This document shows positions 54,530 through 64,000 of a stretch of DNA of 64,000 bases, piece by piece. The stretch lies in NCBI GenBank assembly GCA_947579605.1, contig OX388319.1, forward strand, positions 22,705,447-22,769,446. Reading direction: 5' to 3'. The position numbers were made by a program, and so were the translations under genes. The stretch is from Athripsodes cinereus. Its lineage: Eukaryota; Arthropoda; Insecta; Trichoptera; Leptoceridae. Positions within the stretch are counted from its first letter, which is position 1; every line of letters begins with the position of its first letter. The notes beneath the pieces are model-generated. The model was not told where the DNA came from, searched no databases, and worked only from the letters and a program-made list of their open reading frames with translations.

Positions 54530-55196
54530 TAAGGATGCTGGTCTCTCACACACTCTCTGCAGCGCATTGCGAAATTCACTGTCTCTTCATACGTTTCGAT
54601 TGCTATGTATCACACAACATATCTAATTTAAAAAATCCATCCATTAGAACACATTACATACCTTACATTAATATGCTACGTACTTCAATCCTATGTTACA
54701 ATTGTCTTATATCATACATCACATCTAACTCTAATAATCCCCAAATGTCTTATACCACACATACACACACAAATACATTTTACTACTATACATCTCTTGC
54801 AACACATTACATACCTCACACTTTTCTATTAAAAAATCAATATCTTTTAATAAACCATCGTTGTCATATATCATTCAACACATCTAATTTAAATTATTCT
54901 CAGATATACTATACCATACATATTTATATATCCTGTTACTATACTACACGTATACAAATACTCCAATACCATACATCCCACTCAATACATCATTTAGCTT
55001 ACACCCTTGTATTGTTTACCCAGTTTCTTTCAGCATACTGTTATCATACGATTCCAGATCTGCAATTATTCTACGTTAATTACTTGGAAAGCGATCTACG
55101 ACAAAAAAGAAAATTCCAGGCGATTCACTCTGTAATTCGGAATTAGAGGAAATTATCAAACAGCTTCCTGAAGCAGCCACATTAACTCCGTTTGAG
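54530..55196 (+). other. Long inter-ORF region, G-poor, open in a third frame
   Basis: It lies between ORF1 and the ORF2 ATG. The strand is strikingly poor in G (54600-55020) and contains many CATA/ACAT words. One frame (54364-55146) stays open through it with no recognisable domain; the lack of G explains the lack of TAG/TGA. ORF2's own frame is open from 55080 (stop TAA at 55077), 39 codons before its ATG, without another ATG. Confidence 0.55.
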
Positions 55197-58088
55197 ATGA
55201 AGCAATGGTGCGATGAGAGTTGCTCTTCCCTGAAGATATTGAGTGTCAATATACGAAGTATAACAAAGAACTTCGACGAATTAATGGTATTTATAGAATC
55301 TACTGGTGTGTCCTTGGACATAATTATACTGACTGAATGTTGGTTGGAGGACTCTAGGTTTATTCCGCCATTGAAGGGATATACCTCATTTCAGACTGTA
55401 GTCCACTCAAACAGATCTGAAGGTGTTGTGATTTATGCTAAAGATTTTTTAAATTCTATTGAAAGACAAACGAACATAACTGATGCAAACGCTTTAAAAA
55501 TCGATTGTGGACATGAACTTACTATTATTGCTATATACCGTTCTCCTTCACACCATAACATAACACCTTTTTTAGATTCGCTAAACTTGGCTTTAGCTCA
55601 GAAAATTAGCAGTAAACATGGAATAATCACGGGAGATCTGAACATAGATATACTTGATGCTAGTGATCGCACTGAAAAATACATGTGTTTACTATCTGAA
55701 CATGGATATATGTCAACTATTAATAAGCCAACAAGAGTTACACAAAATACGTCTTCATGCCTAGATCACTTTTTCTTAAAACCAACACAAGGAGTGAGAG
55801 CTGCTGTGGTGCATACATCTTTTACAGATCATTTTGCCACCATAGTAACAATTCAAAAAAATAATTCATCTCCTAAGGTAAAAGAAACTACTATTAATGT
55901 CATAAACTACCCTAACGTTATACAAGCATTGAAACACGAAGACTGGACAGAAATTCTCACAACTGATGAACCTAACTTAGCCACAAATAAATTTATCCAA
56001 ATAATACAGGAACATACATCTAAAAATACCCAGCAAAAAAAGATATCGCATAAACAAATTAAACTAAAACCTTGGATCACCGATGCCATCGTTAAGAGCG
56101 TACACAAAAGAGATGAATTACACAAAAAGGTCAAAAGATTTCCTCTCAATCAAAGGCTCGCGAACTTCTACAAAAAATACCAAAGCATATTAAATTCCAT
56201 AATAAAAAAAGAGAAACGTAAATATTACAAGGAAAAAATAGAAGAAGACAACTACAACCTAAAAACAATATGGAAAATAGCGAACGAGAATATGGGCTGC
56301 AAAAACAAAGAAACAGTAATAGAAAAACTAAGGATTGAGGATAATATTATAACTGACGAAAATCTTATAGCTGATAACCTAAATAAATACTTTGCTGAAA
56401 TAGGCTCAAAATTAGCTAAAGATATTAAAGAAAAAACCTCGAATAATAAATGCCACCCCAAAGATGCAAATAAATATATCCCACTAAATAAATTCACTTT
56501 AACAGAAACACAACAGATTGATGTACTAAAAATAATCAAGGAATTAAGATCCAACTCTGCCAGGGGACCGGACGGCATATCAACGAAACTATGGAAGAGT
56601 GCTTCAGAGTATATCATACGCCCTCTTACACATATCATCAACATTTCTATAAAAAAAGGACTTTTCCCAGATCAATTGAAAATGGCTCATATAATACCAA
56701 TTTTCAAAGATGACGATAAAGATAATCCTAAGAATTACCGACCTATTGCGTTGTTAAATAGTATGTCTAAAATTTTTGAAAAAGTAATTAACAAACAGCT
56801 TAGCAAATACCTTGAAGAAAATTGCATTCTTTCGGCTAAACAATTTGGTTTTAGACAAAAAAAAAGCACTCAAGATGCGATAATTGAAGTGACTGAATTT
56901 ATTACAAGAGCACTGGACGAGAGAGAAAAATGTGTGGGAATATTTCTGGATCTGCGAAAGGCGTTTGATTCAGTGAGCCATGACTTGTTGATTGAAAAGA
57001 TTGGAGAAATATGTGTTGATGCAGCTACAGTAAACTGGTTTTCGTCATATTTATCAAACAGAACACAGGCAGTAAAAATGACAAAATGTACTAGCGCGCC
57101 TCTTCCAGTTAATTATGGGGTTCCTCAGGGTAGTATCTTGGGACCAACACTGTTCCTGCTATATATTAACGACCTATGCTCCCTGAATATAGATGGAACT
57201 ATAATCTCATATGCAGATGATACTGTTTTGCTCATTAAATCGTCAACGTGGAGCAAAGTTTATGAAAAAGCCGAAAGAGGGCTAAATGTAGTAAAACATT
57301 GGCTTGACTGTAACCTACTAACTCTAAATGTCGACAAGACTAAATACATGACTTTTGCTATTAACAAAAGATTACAAAAGGAATCAAACGGCTTTCACAT
57401 CACAATACACGATTGTCAAAACCAAGGCTTATCATGTACATGCCCTAAACTTACAAAAACCTCGCAATACAAATACTTGGGAGTCATCATTGATGACTGT
57501 CTTAAATGGAAAGAGCATATATCAAACCTCTCCAAAAAAACTAGGCAGCTAATGTTCATATTCAGAAATCTAAGAGAAATATTTGATTTGAACTTATTAA
57601 AATCGTTATACTTTGCTTTAGGACAGTCCATACTGTCTTATGGAATAGCTGGGTGGGGTGGTATGGCTAAAACAAACATTTACCCTATTTTAATAGCCCA
57701 AAAAGCATTACTCAAAGTCATATCCCGGAAACCATACAGATACTCGACGAACCTATTGTTTTCTGAGTTCGGTGTTTTGGATATACGCCAGTTGTATATC
57801 AAGACAATTGTTAAAAAGCTGCACAAAGACCCGGAAAAATACCTACCTAATTATGTACACGCGATAAATACCAGAAACAAAACTTTATTACAGCCCACAA
57901 TAGTACACACTACTTTTGCACAAAGACATTACATTCACTTAGCACCACGAATATACAATAAAATAATCCCAGACATACTTGACTTACTATTACCAAATAA
58001 CAATAACCTAAATAAATTACTCACGAGGTGGTTGATGGACAGGGGCAGAGAGTTGTGTGAGAATGATCTTATCCATATTACAAAATAA
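55197..58088 (+). CDS. Intact LINE ORF2: endonuclease and reverse transcriptase (CR1/Daphne-like, no RNase H)
   Basis: 963 residues with no interruption. Residues about 10-225: EEP endonuclease (SVNIRSITKNFDEL, LTECWL, AIYRSPSHHN, GDLNIDIL, LDHFFL, TDHFATIV). Residues about 450-720: reverse transcriptase with ARGPDGIS, NYRPIALLNSMSKIFEK, QFGFRQKKSTQDAI, FLDLRKAFDSVSHDLL, GVPQGSILGPTLFLLYIND and YADD at about residue 672. The C-terminus (SYGIAGWGG, KPYRYSTNLLFSEFGVLDIR, APRIYNKIIPDIL) is of the CR1/Jockey type; no RNase H. ATG at 55197 is the first in frame. Target nicking and cDNA synthesis are the family role. Only the broken ORF1 argues against this copy being active. Confidence 0.95.
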   Translation: MKQWCDESCSSLKILSVNIRSITKNFDELMVFIESTGVSLDIIILTECWLEDSRFIPPLKGYTSFQTVVHSNRSEGVVIYAKDFLNSIERQTNITDANALKIDCGHELTIIAIYRSPSHHNITPFLDSLNLALAQKISSKHGIITGDLNIDILDASDRTEKYMCLLSEHGYMSTINKPTRVTQNTSSCLDHFFLKPTQGVRAAVVHTSFTDHFATIVTIQKNNSSPKVKETTINVINYPNVIQALKHEDWTEILTTDEPNLATNKFIQIIQEHTSKNTQQKKISHKQIKLKPWITDAIVKSVHKRDELHKKVKRFPLNQRLANFYKKYQSILNSIIKKEKRKYYKEKIEEDNYNLKTIWKIANENMGCKNKETVIEKLRIEDNIITDENLIADNLNKYFAEIGSKLAKDIKEKTSNNKCHPKDANKYIPLNKFTLTETQQIDVLKIIKELRSNSARGPDGISTKLWKSASEYIIRPLTHIINISIKKGLFPDQLKMAHIIPIFKDDDKDNPKNYRPIALLNSMSKIFEKVINKQLSKYLEENCILSAKQFGFRQKKSTQDAIIEVTEFITRALDEREKCVGIFLDLRKAFDSVSHDLLIEKIGEICVDAATVNWFSSYLSNRTQAVKMTKCTSAPLPVNYGVPQGSILGPTLFLLYINDLCSLNIDGTIISYADDTVLLIKSSTWSKVYEKAERGLNVVKHWLDCNLLTLNVDKTKYMTFAINKRLQKESNGFHITIHDCQNQGLSCTCPKLTKTSQYKYLGVIIDDCLKWKEHISNLSKKTRQLMFIFRNLREIFDLNLLKSLYFALGQSILSYGIAGWGGMAKTNIYPILIAQKALLKVISRKPYRYSTNLLFSEFGVLDIRQLYIKTIVKKLHKDPEKYLPNYVHAINTRNKTLLQPTIVHTTFAQRHYIHLAPRIYNKIIPDILDLLLPNNNNLNKLLTRWLMDRGRELCENDLIHITK

Positions 58089-58375
58089 AGCCTTAATGTA
58101 ATGAGCGAGTATGTGTAGTCATATTATAATTTGTGTTGTTTATTCTTAATTATTAAATTATCTTATTTTTTATACTTTTAATTCTTTATTATGTTATTTT
58201 GTTTTATTATTCTTTTGATTATTTTATAGTTATTGTGTTGTAAAATGTAAAAAAAAATTTAGTATTGCCCCAGAACAGATTTCGATCTAGTGGGGCATTA
58301 TATTCCAATATGATTTTTACTGTTATTTAAAAATGTAAAATTTTGGAAATAAATAAATAAATAAAAAAAAAATAC
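58089..58375 (+). repeat. 3' UTR of the CR1/Daphne-like LINE with GC stem-loop and (AAATA)n tail
   Basis: At 58265-58300 there is a hairpin whose arms are TGCCCC and GGGGCA around a loop with CAGATTTCGATCTAG. The tail AAATAAATAAATAAATAAAA follows at 58348-58371. This is the probable RT recognition end. It differs from the hairpin of the I-like LINE. Confidence 0.75.
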
Positions 58376-58389
58376 TTATACCTACTATC

Positions 58390-58433
58390 TAATTCTTGGA
58401 CTCCTGAAATATTCGGGAAATAAAGTTATTTCA
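58390..58433 (+). repeat. Terminal fragment shared with the 61.4-61.9-kb repeat
   Basis: TTCTTGGACTCCTGAAATAT, TCGGGAAATAAAGTTATTTC, AACA. The same 40 bp close the repeat at 61390-61866. Confidence 0.6.
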
Positions 58434-58439
58434 ACATAA

Positions 58440-58600
58440 TATTTATTTAAATTTAACACATGAAACTACCATATAAGGCTTAGAAAAGATAGAAAAGACA
58501 ACGTCACCTTATTCGGTAGTGCCCCGGACGGGACTTGAACCCGCATCCCTTAACCTTGTCGCGAGGAGTGCTTTGTCCAATTAAGCTACCGGGCGACTTG
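58440..58600 (-). repeat. tRNA-derived SINE with intact pol III A and B boxes
   Basis: Read on the minus strand, the head has TAGCTTAATTGG (A box, 58588-58577) and GGTTCAAGTCC (B box, 58541-58531). The 3' acceptor-like half is CCGGGGCACTACC. The acceptor 5' strand and the anticodon stem do not pair fully, so it is a SINE head rather than a working tRNA gene. The body runs GGTGACGTTGTCTTTTC to TAGTTTCATGTGTTAAATTT. Confidence 0.7.
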
Positions 58601-58876
58601 CCGAAGGCTCCGATATTCTCTCTTATAAACCCGATGACAGCTTCATGTGTAGGTATTGTTCTGAGATACCTAGTATGGGTATCCCATGTTGGATACTACC
58701 ACGTGTAGTCAGACAGGATTATACCTATCATGAACTCTCTAGGTATGATTCCAGAGACATCTATTTATATTCTATTATCATTTTTTGGTTTGTATCATTG
58801 CTGTTAGCTTTGATGCGAACCTAGATGTCGCTAGTGTCACTGAACATTTTTCTCACTGAGCAGGTGAGTCGACAGG

Positions 58877-59106
58877 TATGTTAATCGATGTATTTTTACA
58901 ATTGAACCATTGTATGAGGTCATATATGTAAATTTAACACATGAAACTACCATATAAGGCTTAGAAAAGACAACGTCACCTTATTCGGTAGTGCCCCGGA
59001 CGGGACTTGAACCCGCATCCCTTAACCTTGTCGCGAGGAGTGCTTTTAAATTTACATATATGACCTCATACAATGGTTCAATTGTAAAAATACATCGATT
59101 AACATA
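58877..59106. repeat. Perfect 60-bp inverted repeat flanking a duplicated SINE piece
   Basis: The left arm 58877-58936 begins TATGTTAATCGATGTATTTT. The right arm 59047-59106 is its exact reverse complement (60/60 by eye). The 110 bp between (58937-59046) repeat 58458-58571, i.e. the SINE body and B box, truncated in the middle of the tRNA-like head. The copy lacks a 9-bp GATAGAAAA duplication present in the first. Confidence 0.92.
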
Positions 59107-59330
59107 ATATTTATTTATTTATTTATAAATTCACGGCCTGGGCCTTTCACATGTAAATATTAACATAATTTTCATAAAGTATACAAACAGTATTACAATA
59201 TGTGGACACACACAACACATTAAATAGACAATAAAACAAAAACCACAAATTAATAAAAAATTAAATATAGGTACTTGGGAAAACGAACGGAATTTTTTAA
59301 GATTTTATATGTCAACTTGATAATTACTTT
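59107..59330 (-). repeat. LINE 3' end with TTTATTTATT tail complement
   Basis: ATTTATTTATTTATAAATTC, ACGGCCTGGGCCTTTCACAT, then A-rich sequence. Parent unknown. Confidence 0.5.
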
Positions 59331-60149
59331 TATATAGTCAGCATGAAATATTCTTAACAAAACAAGTGGGATGTCAAAAAATACAAGTTATTTAAAATAG
59401 ATGTCAAAAAGTAAAAGTAAAAAGTCAAAGGTATGTAGTATTATTAGACCACCTGAGGAATGTCAGTCAATAAAGAAAAGTCAAGAACGAGATATAAAAT
59501 AATTTAAAGTGGTCGATATGTTGAAATGTTAAAAGTTAACAATACATAATTAGCTATTTAGTGTCAATTCATAAGGGTATAAACAATATACCGAATAAAG
59601 ATAATATGAAATAAGATAAGATAAAATAAATATAAAATAAAATATTGTGTACCTACAGACTTGTATCTGTAAAAATACCTGCATTGTATTAATTTTTTCT
59701 TGAACTCGTAAAAAAATAATGTTTTGATTTTATGAAATTATATTATCCCTTTCGGTTTTATAGAAACTTTATTTCAGATTCAAAGTAAAACTGAAAAACA
59801 TCTGTTTTTAATGGTCGCTACAGTTTTCATATTTTATTTCGTTCCGGGCAATAATAAACACAAACAAAAGGGTCCTGTGATATTATTATTCTCATTTTTT
59901 ACTTAGTTCACAATATGTTCATTTACAATAAATAAAAATATTTTAAAATATGTTTTAACATTATTATAGTAATGATGTCGGTGTCATATGCTGAGTAAAT
60001 TAGCTGTGTAACAAATTGTATTGTTAAATAAAACAAAATAAAATTTTCTGTAGCAACACATTTTAAAATATTTATCGACGTGTGACAAATACAATTTAAT
60101 TTACAATAAATTCATTAAAAATATCGTTATTATTATAAATAAATCCTTT
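59331..60149. other. AT-rich sequence, nothing recognised
   Basis: An A/T microsatellite-like tract (TAAGATAAGATAAAATAAAT) lies at about 59612-59640. No gene. Confidence 0.5.
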
Positions 60150-60390
60150 TCGTGGAGTTCCCGAAATAATAATATATATCATACTTTTTTCTGTAATTTT
60201 TTCGGTGTCCTGTAAAAGACAGGTAGGTATATTAGTAAGATATCGCGTAAATATAAGACATTAAACACCTTCAATTCAATGATAGGGTGAACCACCTATT
60301 CTGAATGTTTTTTTTTATTTCTCGAATAGGACGACATGCCTGATAATTAGTCTATCCCACAGGTGGGATGTGTCGTTATAGTATGCATAC
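60150..60390 (+). repeat. RTE-tail short repeat, diverged, full length
   Basis: TTTCGTGGAGTTCCCGAAAT, GGTGTCCTGTAAAAGACAGG, ACCACCTATTCTGAATGTTT, CCCACAGGTGGGATGTGTCG, TTATAGTATG. Confidence 0.65.
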
Positions 60391-60429
60391 ATTAATTACA
60401 ATAAGAATAAAAAAAATAATTTTGTTATT

Positions 60430-60712
60430 ACAACTACTACACCATCATGGCATATCCCACAAGTGGGATAGCCAGCAGACCAACAGCGTGTAATAAATAT
60501 GCAAACAAAAATTAAGATATTCAGAACGGGTGGCAAACCTCATCGCTGAATTTGAGATGTTAAATGTCTTTATTTTTTCGAACACCTGCCTTTTAAAAGA
60601 CACTCGAAAACTTACGAACAATTCTTTGTCCGGTTCTCCACGTTTTAAAATATTATCCATCATGACATCTTCCACAAGTAAAGCAGTTAACAAACTAAGC
60701 GCATGCAATAAT
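60430..60712 (-). repeat. RTE-tail short repeat, full copy followed by a second 3' end
   Basis: First copy 60430-60640: CTACACCATCATGGCATATC, CCACAAGTGGGATAGCCAGC, TTCAGAACGGGTGGCAAACC, GACACTCGAAAACTTACGAA. A second partial copy at 60655-60712: CCATCATGACATCTTCCACA, AGTAAAGCAGTTAACAAAC. The two are in the same orientation, head to tail. Confidence 0.72.
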
Positions 60713-60850
60713 CGGCTTAGTAAGAAGAAATCGCGCCTCTGCGATAAACTCACCCTCTGTATATTGATTGTATGAATGTATTTTATTTTAATGTATTTTT
60801 GTGTAAATTTGCTCTTAATCAATGTACAGTAAAGAATAAATAAATAATAA
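60713..60850 (+). repeat. LINE 3' end with AATAAATAAATAA tail
   Basis: CTGCGATAAACTCACCCTCT, GTATATTGATTGTATGAATG and GTACAGTAAAGAATAAATAA. Same family as 9505-9690. Confidence 0.65.
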
Positions 60851-61184
60851 ACATGGCTGTAATCTTCTTCGTACCAATAAAAAAGACACTCAGAATAGGT
60901 GACGTACTCGGTAATGTTTTACGAGTTATTATCAGTGTGATTATCACAATGTATAAAACTTCCTTATATTCTTTGTTAATGTTGCCATAAAATTGAACAG
61001 TTATATAACTTATACAGTAAGCTGATCTGAACAACAAATCTTTGTTAAATTATTCGAGTAATTATTTAATAGGTAAGTATTTTAAGTCATTAAGATTTTA
61101 GGAATGTTTTATGCAGCATCGAAATTAATTGTTGCTTAATTCATTGGATAGGGGGTGCTTTGCCATGGAATTACTACTCTACCA

Positions 61185-61345
61185 ACACGGCATAATTATT
61201 TCTCAAATAGGGTAGCTAGCGGACTAACTGAAAGAATAAACGTGAAGATTGACTTTCAGGATGGGTAGCGTGCCTCATCGCAGAATTATCTTAAACGTGA
61301 GCTGTTACGAACACCTGTTTATTACATGACACTCGAAATAATGGA
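61185..61345 (-). repeat. RTE-tail short repeat, decayed
   Basis: CAACACGGCATAATTATTTC, AAATAGGGTAGCTAGCGGAC, TTCAGGATGGGTAGCGTGCC, TCATCGCAGAATT. Confidence 0.6.
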
Positions 61346-61389
61346 TAAGAGTAAGAGACTTGTTTCCTTTTTGCACCAATTTTTTTGGT

Positions 61390-61866
61390 GTGTGGCCGCT
61401 AAATCTAGAGTGTTCCCTCGGGGCAGCATTACTCGCTTCAATGCGAAAATCCTGTTTGTGCATGTGTGTGTCGTTATGGAGAAATATATCTCCAGGTATG
61501 GCACGAGGTATGTGGCGGGCGTTGCCCTTTAAAAAAGAGACTTGTTGTGTACTGGAAATCTAAGGAAAGGGCATGAATCCGACAAACGAACAATCTGTTT
61601 GTAAACCCATCTGGTTTGGGGAAGTGTTTCTAAATGCCACAAACGCTTCACGCTTTAAGACATTCGTAGATGTGTGGGTCTAAAGATGGGATCTGCTGCG
61701 TCAGCCGGGTCCCCCGCCCACTGACGTGGTAGGATCGTAGATGCCAACACTGGCATAGTTGTATTAGAATAGAGAGAGTCCAAATATTAAAAAAATCTTC
61801 ACCTAAACGGATAAATAGGAGTCCTTGGACTCCTGAAATATCCGAGAAATAAAGATATTTCAACAT
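61390..61866 (+). repeat. GC-richer repeat, possibly a solo LTR
   Basis: About 475 bp starting near TGTGTGGCCGCTAAATCTAG and ending CCGAGAAATAAAGATATTTC, AACA. It contains AATAAA near its 3' end and no coding frame. TG...CA ends and an AATAAA fit an LTR, but no target duplication or primer-binding site was found. Its last 40 bp recur at 58390-58433. It could instead be a non-autonomous retroposon. Confidence 0.4.
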
Positions 61867-62159
61867 GTAAATCATGTCGTATGCATTACGAGTAGTATAA
61901 AGGGTAATAATTTTGATAGTTTATAAGTTCATTATTATATTCGTTTCCGGCAAACCATCCGCAACGAGTGACCCGTGGGAAAAAGATACTTACATAGAAG
62001 TAATTTCAAAGCTCTTTACGTAGCCGAAAAATATTGCTAGATATTACTGTACTTTACATTTTATGTATATTTTCTATTACCTTTGATTTACAGACACATA
62101 TTTAAATTTTTTTCATGAATTTCCACAGTTGTCATAATTTTTTTTTTATTAAAATAAGT

Positions 62160-62345
62160 GTTCTGTCACCGAAAAAGAACGGATTTTTTCTGTTAGTGTC
62201 CTGTTAAAGGCAGAAAAGTGTCCGTTAAACATCACGTATAAAACTTCTCAAATTCAGCGATGAAGTATGCCACGCTATTACTTTTTTTTCAAAGCTCAAT
62301 GCATGGTGTTTGTCTGCTGGCCTCTTTTGGAGACGGTGTGATAAT
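62160..62345 (+). repeat. RTE-tail short repeat, diverged
   Basis: TTAGTGTCCTGTTAAAGGCA, GTGTCCGTTAAACATCACG, AAATTCAGCGATGAAGTATG, GCTGGCCTCTTTTGGAGACG, GTGTGATAATA. Confidence 0.6.
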
Positions 62346-62925
62346 ATTTTTTTTTTAAACTTGAAATATAATTTTCGATCATATATTAAGCATCCCTTTT
62401 TTTGTTGATCATTATTATTACTTGCAATATTTATTACCGATAATAATAACAATTTAATTCATCAAAAACATGTTGTGCGTATCTTCTTAGTAAGAAGTGA
62501 TTTTAATCCTCTCACTGCCAAATTAAATAAGAGAGACACAAAAAAAGAAGGAAAACAATTATGCAGTAAATTTGAGAAGGCCCATCTACTCCCAGGCCCA
62601 AAAGATATCCTCTGACCACACGTTTGAAAGCCCTGTTAATCTCTAATAATAAAACCAATCTTTGTAAGTAATTTCAGCATAAACAGTAAATTCCAATAAA
62701 TACAATTCTCTATATGCCTGTATGGGGACACTGGTGATGCGAGGGTAAGTTGCGTTTCTTATTAATACTTTCTTACTGCTAGTCTTCATCCCTCCACTGT
62801 CCATGTTTTCTAATTTTAAGTGTCCTAGAACAATTTATTATTACTCTGAATAAATAGAAATATCCGAGACTGCTTTACCATATTGTCAATATTTTTTTTC
62901 AATCAACAGTTTGATAAGTTGTGTG
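62346..62925. other. AT-rich sequence, nothing recognised
   Basis: A somewhat GC-richer patch (GAGAAGGCCCATCTACTCCC at 62573-62592) is unexplained. Confidence 0.5.
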
Positions 62926-62929
62926 GAGT

Positions 62930-63145
62930 CTGGACTCTCCCTACAAGTTTTTCAAACGCCCTGCAAAAGGCTTGCAAATACGTAAAACATTAAAAATATA
63001 CGACATTTTCAATTTAGTGACAATGAGGTGTATTACCATTCATCCTGAATCTTGTCTGTTTACATTGACACAGAGTGAACGAACAGTATGTTTTTTTTAT
63101 CCACTGACTAACCCTCTTATGAAAGATGCCGTGATGGTAAAAACA
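62930..63145 (+). repeat. RTE-tail short repeat, diverged
   Basis: CTCCCTACAAGTTTTTCAAA, CGCCCTGCAAAAGGCTTGCA, CATTCATCCTGAATCTTGTC, then AAAGATGCCGTGATGGTAAA at the 3' end. Confidence 0.65.
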
Positions 63146-63740
63146 GTAAAATTAAAAATTCGGGTCCTAATTATTTCTTCTAGATAATGTTGATTAATTT
63201 GTTCTCTTACTCCCTTTGGACGGGTTTGATTCGGAAAACTCGAAATTAATTTGTTAAATATCTTGATTAATAACATTAAACCTTCAATATACATTTATTT
63301 TGTACTCGGTATAAATTAACATTGTAGCTTTCTGAAATATCAGAAACCACACTCGCCGCTACTGAAAGCCTACACCGCTGTATGAAATCTTACTGTATGT
63401 ATATCTTTAGAATATTGTGAAAGCTCAGCTCACCACCTCAGTGTCTTGGGAAATAAGCGAGGGTGATAAACTTGTGAAAACGTTATTCCCAGTTTCGTCT
63501 TTATTACATTTGTAATAATCTTGTACTTAAATTTATGCAACAATTATTATATAGAATAAAGTGTTAAACAATATTTAACACTGCCTAATTGTAATTGGAT
63601 TGAAACAATCCATTTATAAATTATTGTAATTCAAGTTACTTTTGTCTTTGAATAATATTTTATCATCTTATGTGTGTAGTGTTAAGAATACTTAACTTAT
63701 TATTATTGGACAACATTTAAGTATTGTTTAAGTGTCAGTT
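63146..63740. other. AT-rich sequence, nothing recognised
   Basis: No supported gene. Confidence 0.5.
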
Positions 63741-63743
63741 TCT

Positions 63744-63862
63744 CCGGGGGCTAAAAAGGCCACTTTATATGAATCATAATAAGAATTGTAAAACGATTAA
63801 ACGGCAACATTTCACCAAATATGAATTGTTGATGAATTGCTCAATGTGGCCTTTTTAGGCTC
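63744..63862. repeat. Small inverted-repeat element (GGCTAAAAAGGCCAC)
   Basis: GGCTAAAAAGGCCAC at about 63749-63763 and GTGGCCTTTTTAGGC at 63845-63859, 81 bp apart, pair almost fully; AATTGT/ACAATT words nearby add some pairing. No target duplication is clear. Confidence 0.55.
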
Positions 63863-64000
63863 TGTACAATTCATCAATTCTAGGACATTAGATCCGCGTC
63901 ATATTATAAGTATAGATAAATAAATAGATTAAATGAGAATCTCGGATACATTATACATATCAATGTCATAAGCAACATATTATATTGAATTACATTGAAT

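Noticed and set aside
54364..55146. 260-codon frame across the LINE inter-ORF gap as a third protein
   Set aside because: G-poor composition removes TAG and TGA stops and so predicts a long open frame by itself. No domain is visible.
58515..58597. Functional tRNA gene on the minus strand
   Set aside because: The outer acceptor pairs and the anticodon stem do not form, and the sequence is attached to a repeated SINE body.
45735..64000. Search for the orcokinin A exon with NFDEID repeats
   Set aside because: Reading the + strand for NFDEID-type coding found only KNFDELMVF inside the CR1-like ORF2, which is endonuclease sequence.

Overview
The window looks like intergenic and intronic DNA from an insect, most likely a moth or butterfly. 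It is AT-rich and gene-poor, packed with non-LTR retrotransposon debris, and dotted with the TAGGTA/GTACCT-type motifs common in lepidopteran genomes. The order-level call is inference. Nothing looks bacterial, and there is no rRNA gene, CRISPR array or operon.

The only host gene I can support is an orcokinin neuropeptide gene on the + strand. It has three visible coding exons: 30459-30531 (prepro segment), 44150-44847 (terminal exon with twelve LDSIGGGNLV-type orcokinin B copies, a stop and a poly(A) signal) and 45623-45734 (start of the orcokinin A branch, ending at a splice donor). The single donor at 30531 ends in phase 1, and both downstream acceptors are phase 1, so the DNA itself predicts the A/B alternative splicing known for insect orcokinins. 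The signal-peptide exon and the orcokinin A peptide exon(s) were not found and probably lie outside the window. The intron between the prepro and B exons is 13.6 kb and full of transposons.

Three large LINEs stand out. At 1-4432 is an I-group-like element with an intact 1239-aa endonuclease/RT/RNase H ORF2. At 27211-28556 is a 5'-truncated RNase H-bearing LINE. At about 53.4-58.4 kb is a CR1/Daphne-like element with a PHD-finger ORF1 (frameshifted) and an intact 963-aa ORF2. Around them lie RTE-like 3' ends (8.1, 25.3, 34.1, 36.9, 42.1, 46.7 and 49.5 kb), other LINE C-terminal fragments (5.9, 7.1, 24.5, 33.4, 39.2, 40.9 and 47.7 kb), tRNA-type SINEs (22.2, 33.2, 40.2, 50.5, 58.5 kb), many LINE 3' tails, and about 27 copies of a short non-autonomous repeat of about 245 bp.

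The most informative structures are as follows. (1) The 245-bp repeat appears to share its last roughly 35 nt with the RTE-like LINE, including the end of that LINE's coding sequence, which suggests a SINE/LINE pair. (2) A 57-bp LINE-tail insertion at 5628-5684 carries a perfect 15-bp target-site duplication and the same stem-loop tail as the LINE at the window start. (3) A MITE of about 0.9 kb with a 119-bp-arm perfect palindrome is inserted at a TA inside an RTE fragment. (4) A perfect 60-bp inverted repeat flanks a duplicated SINE fragment at 58.9-59.1 kb. (5) There are four local tandem arrays (18.5, 19.3, 23.1 and 52.2-53.1 kb), one of them interrupted by a retroposon with a 9-bp target-site duplication.
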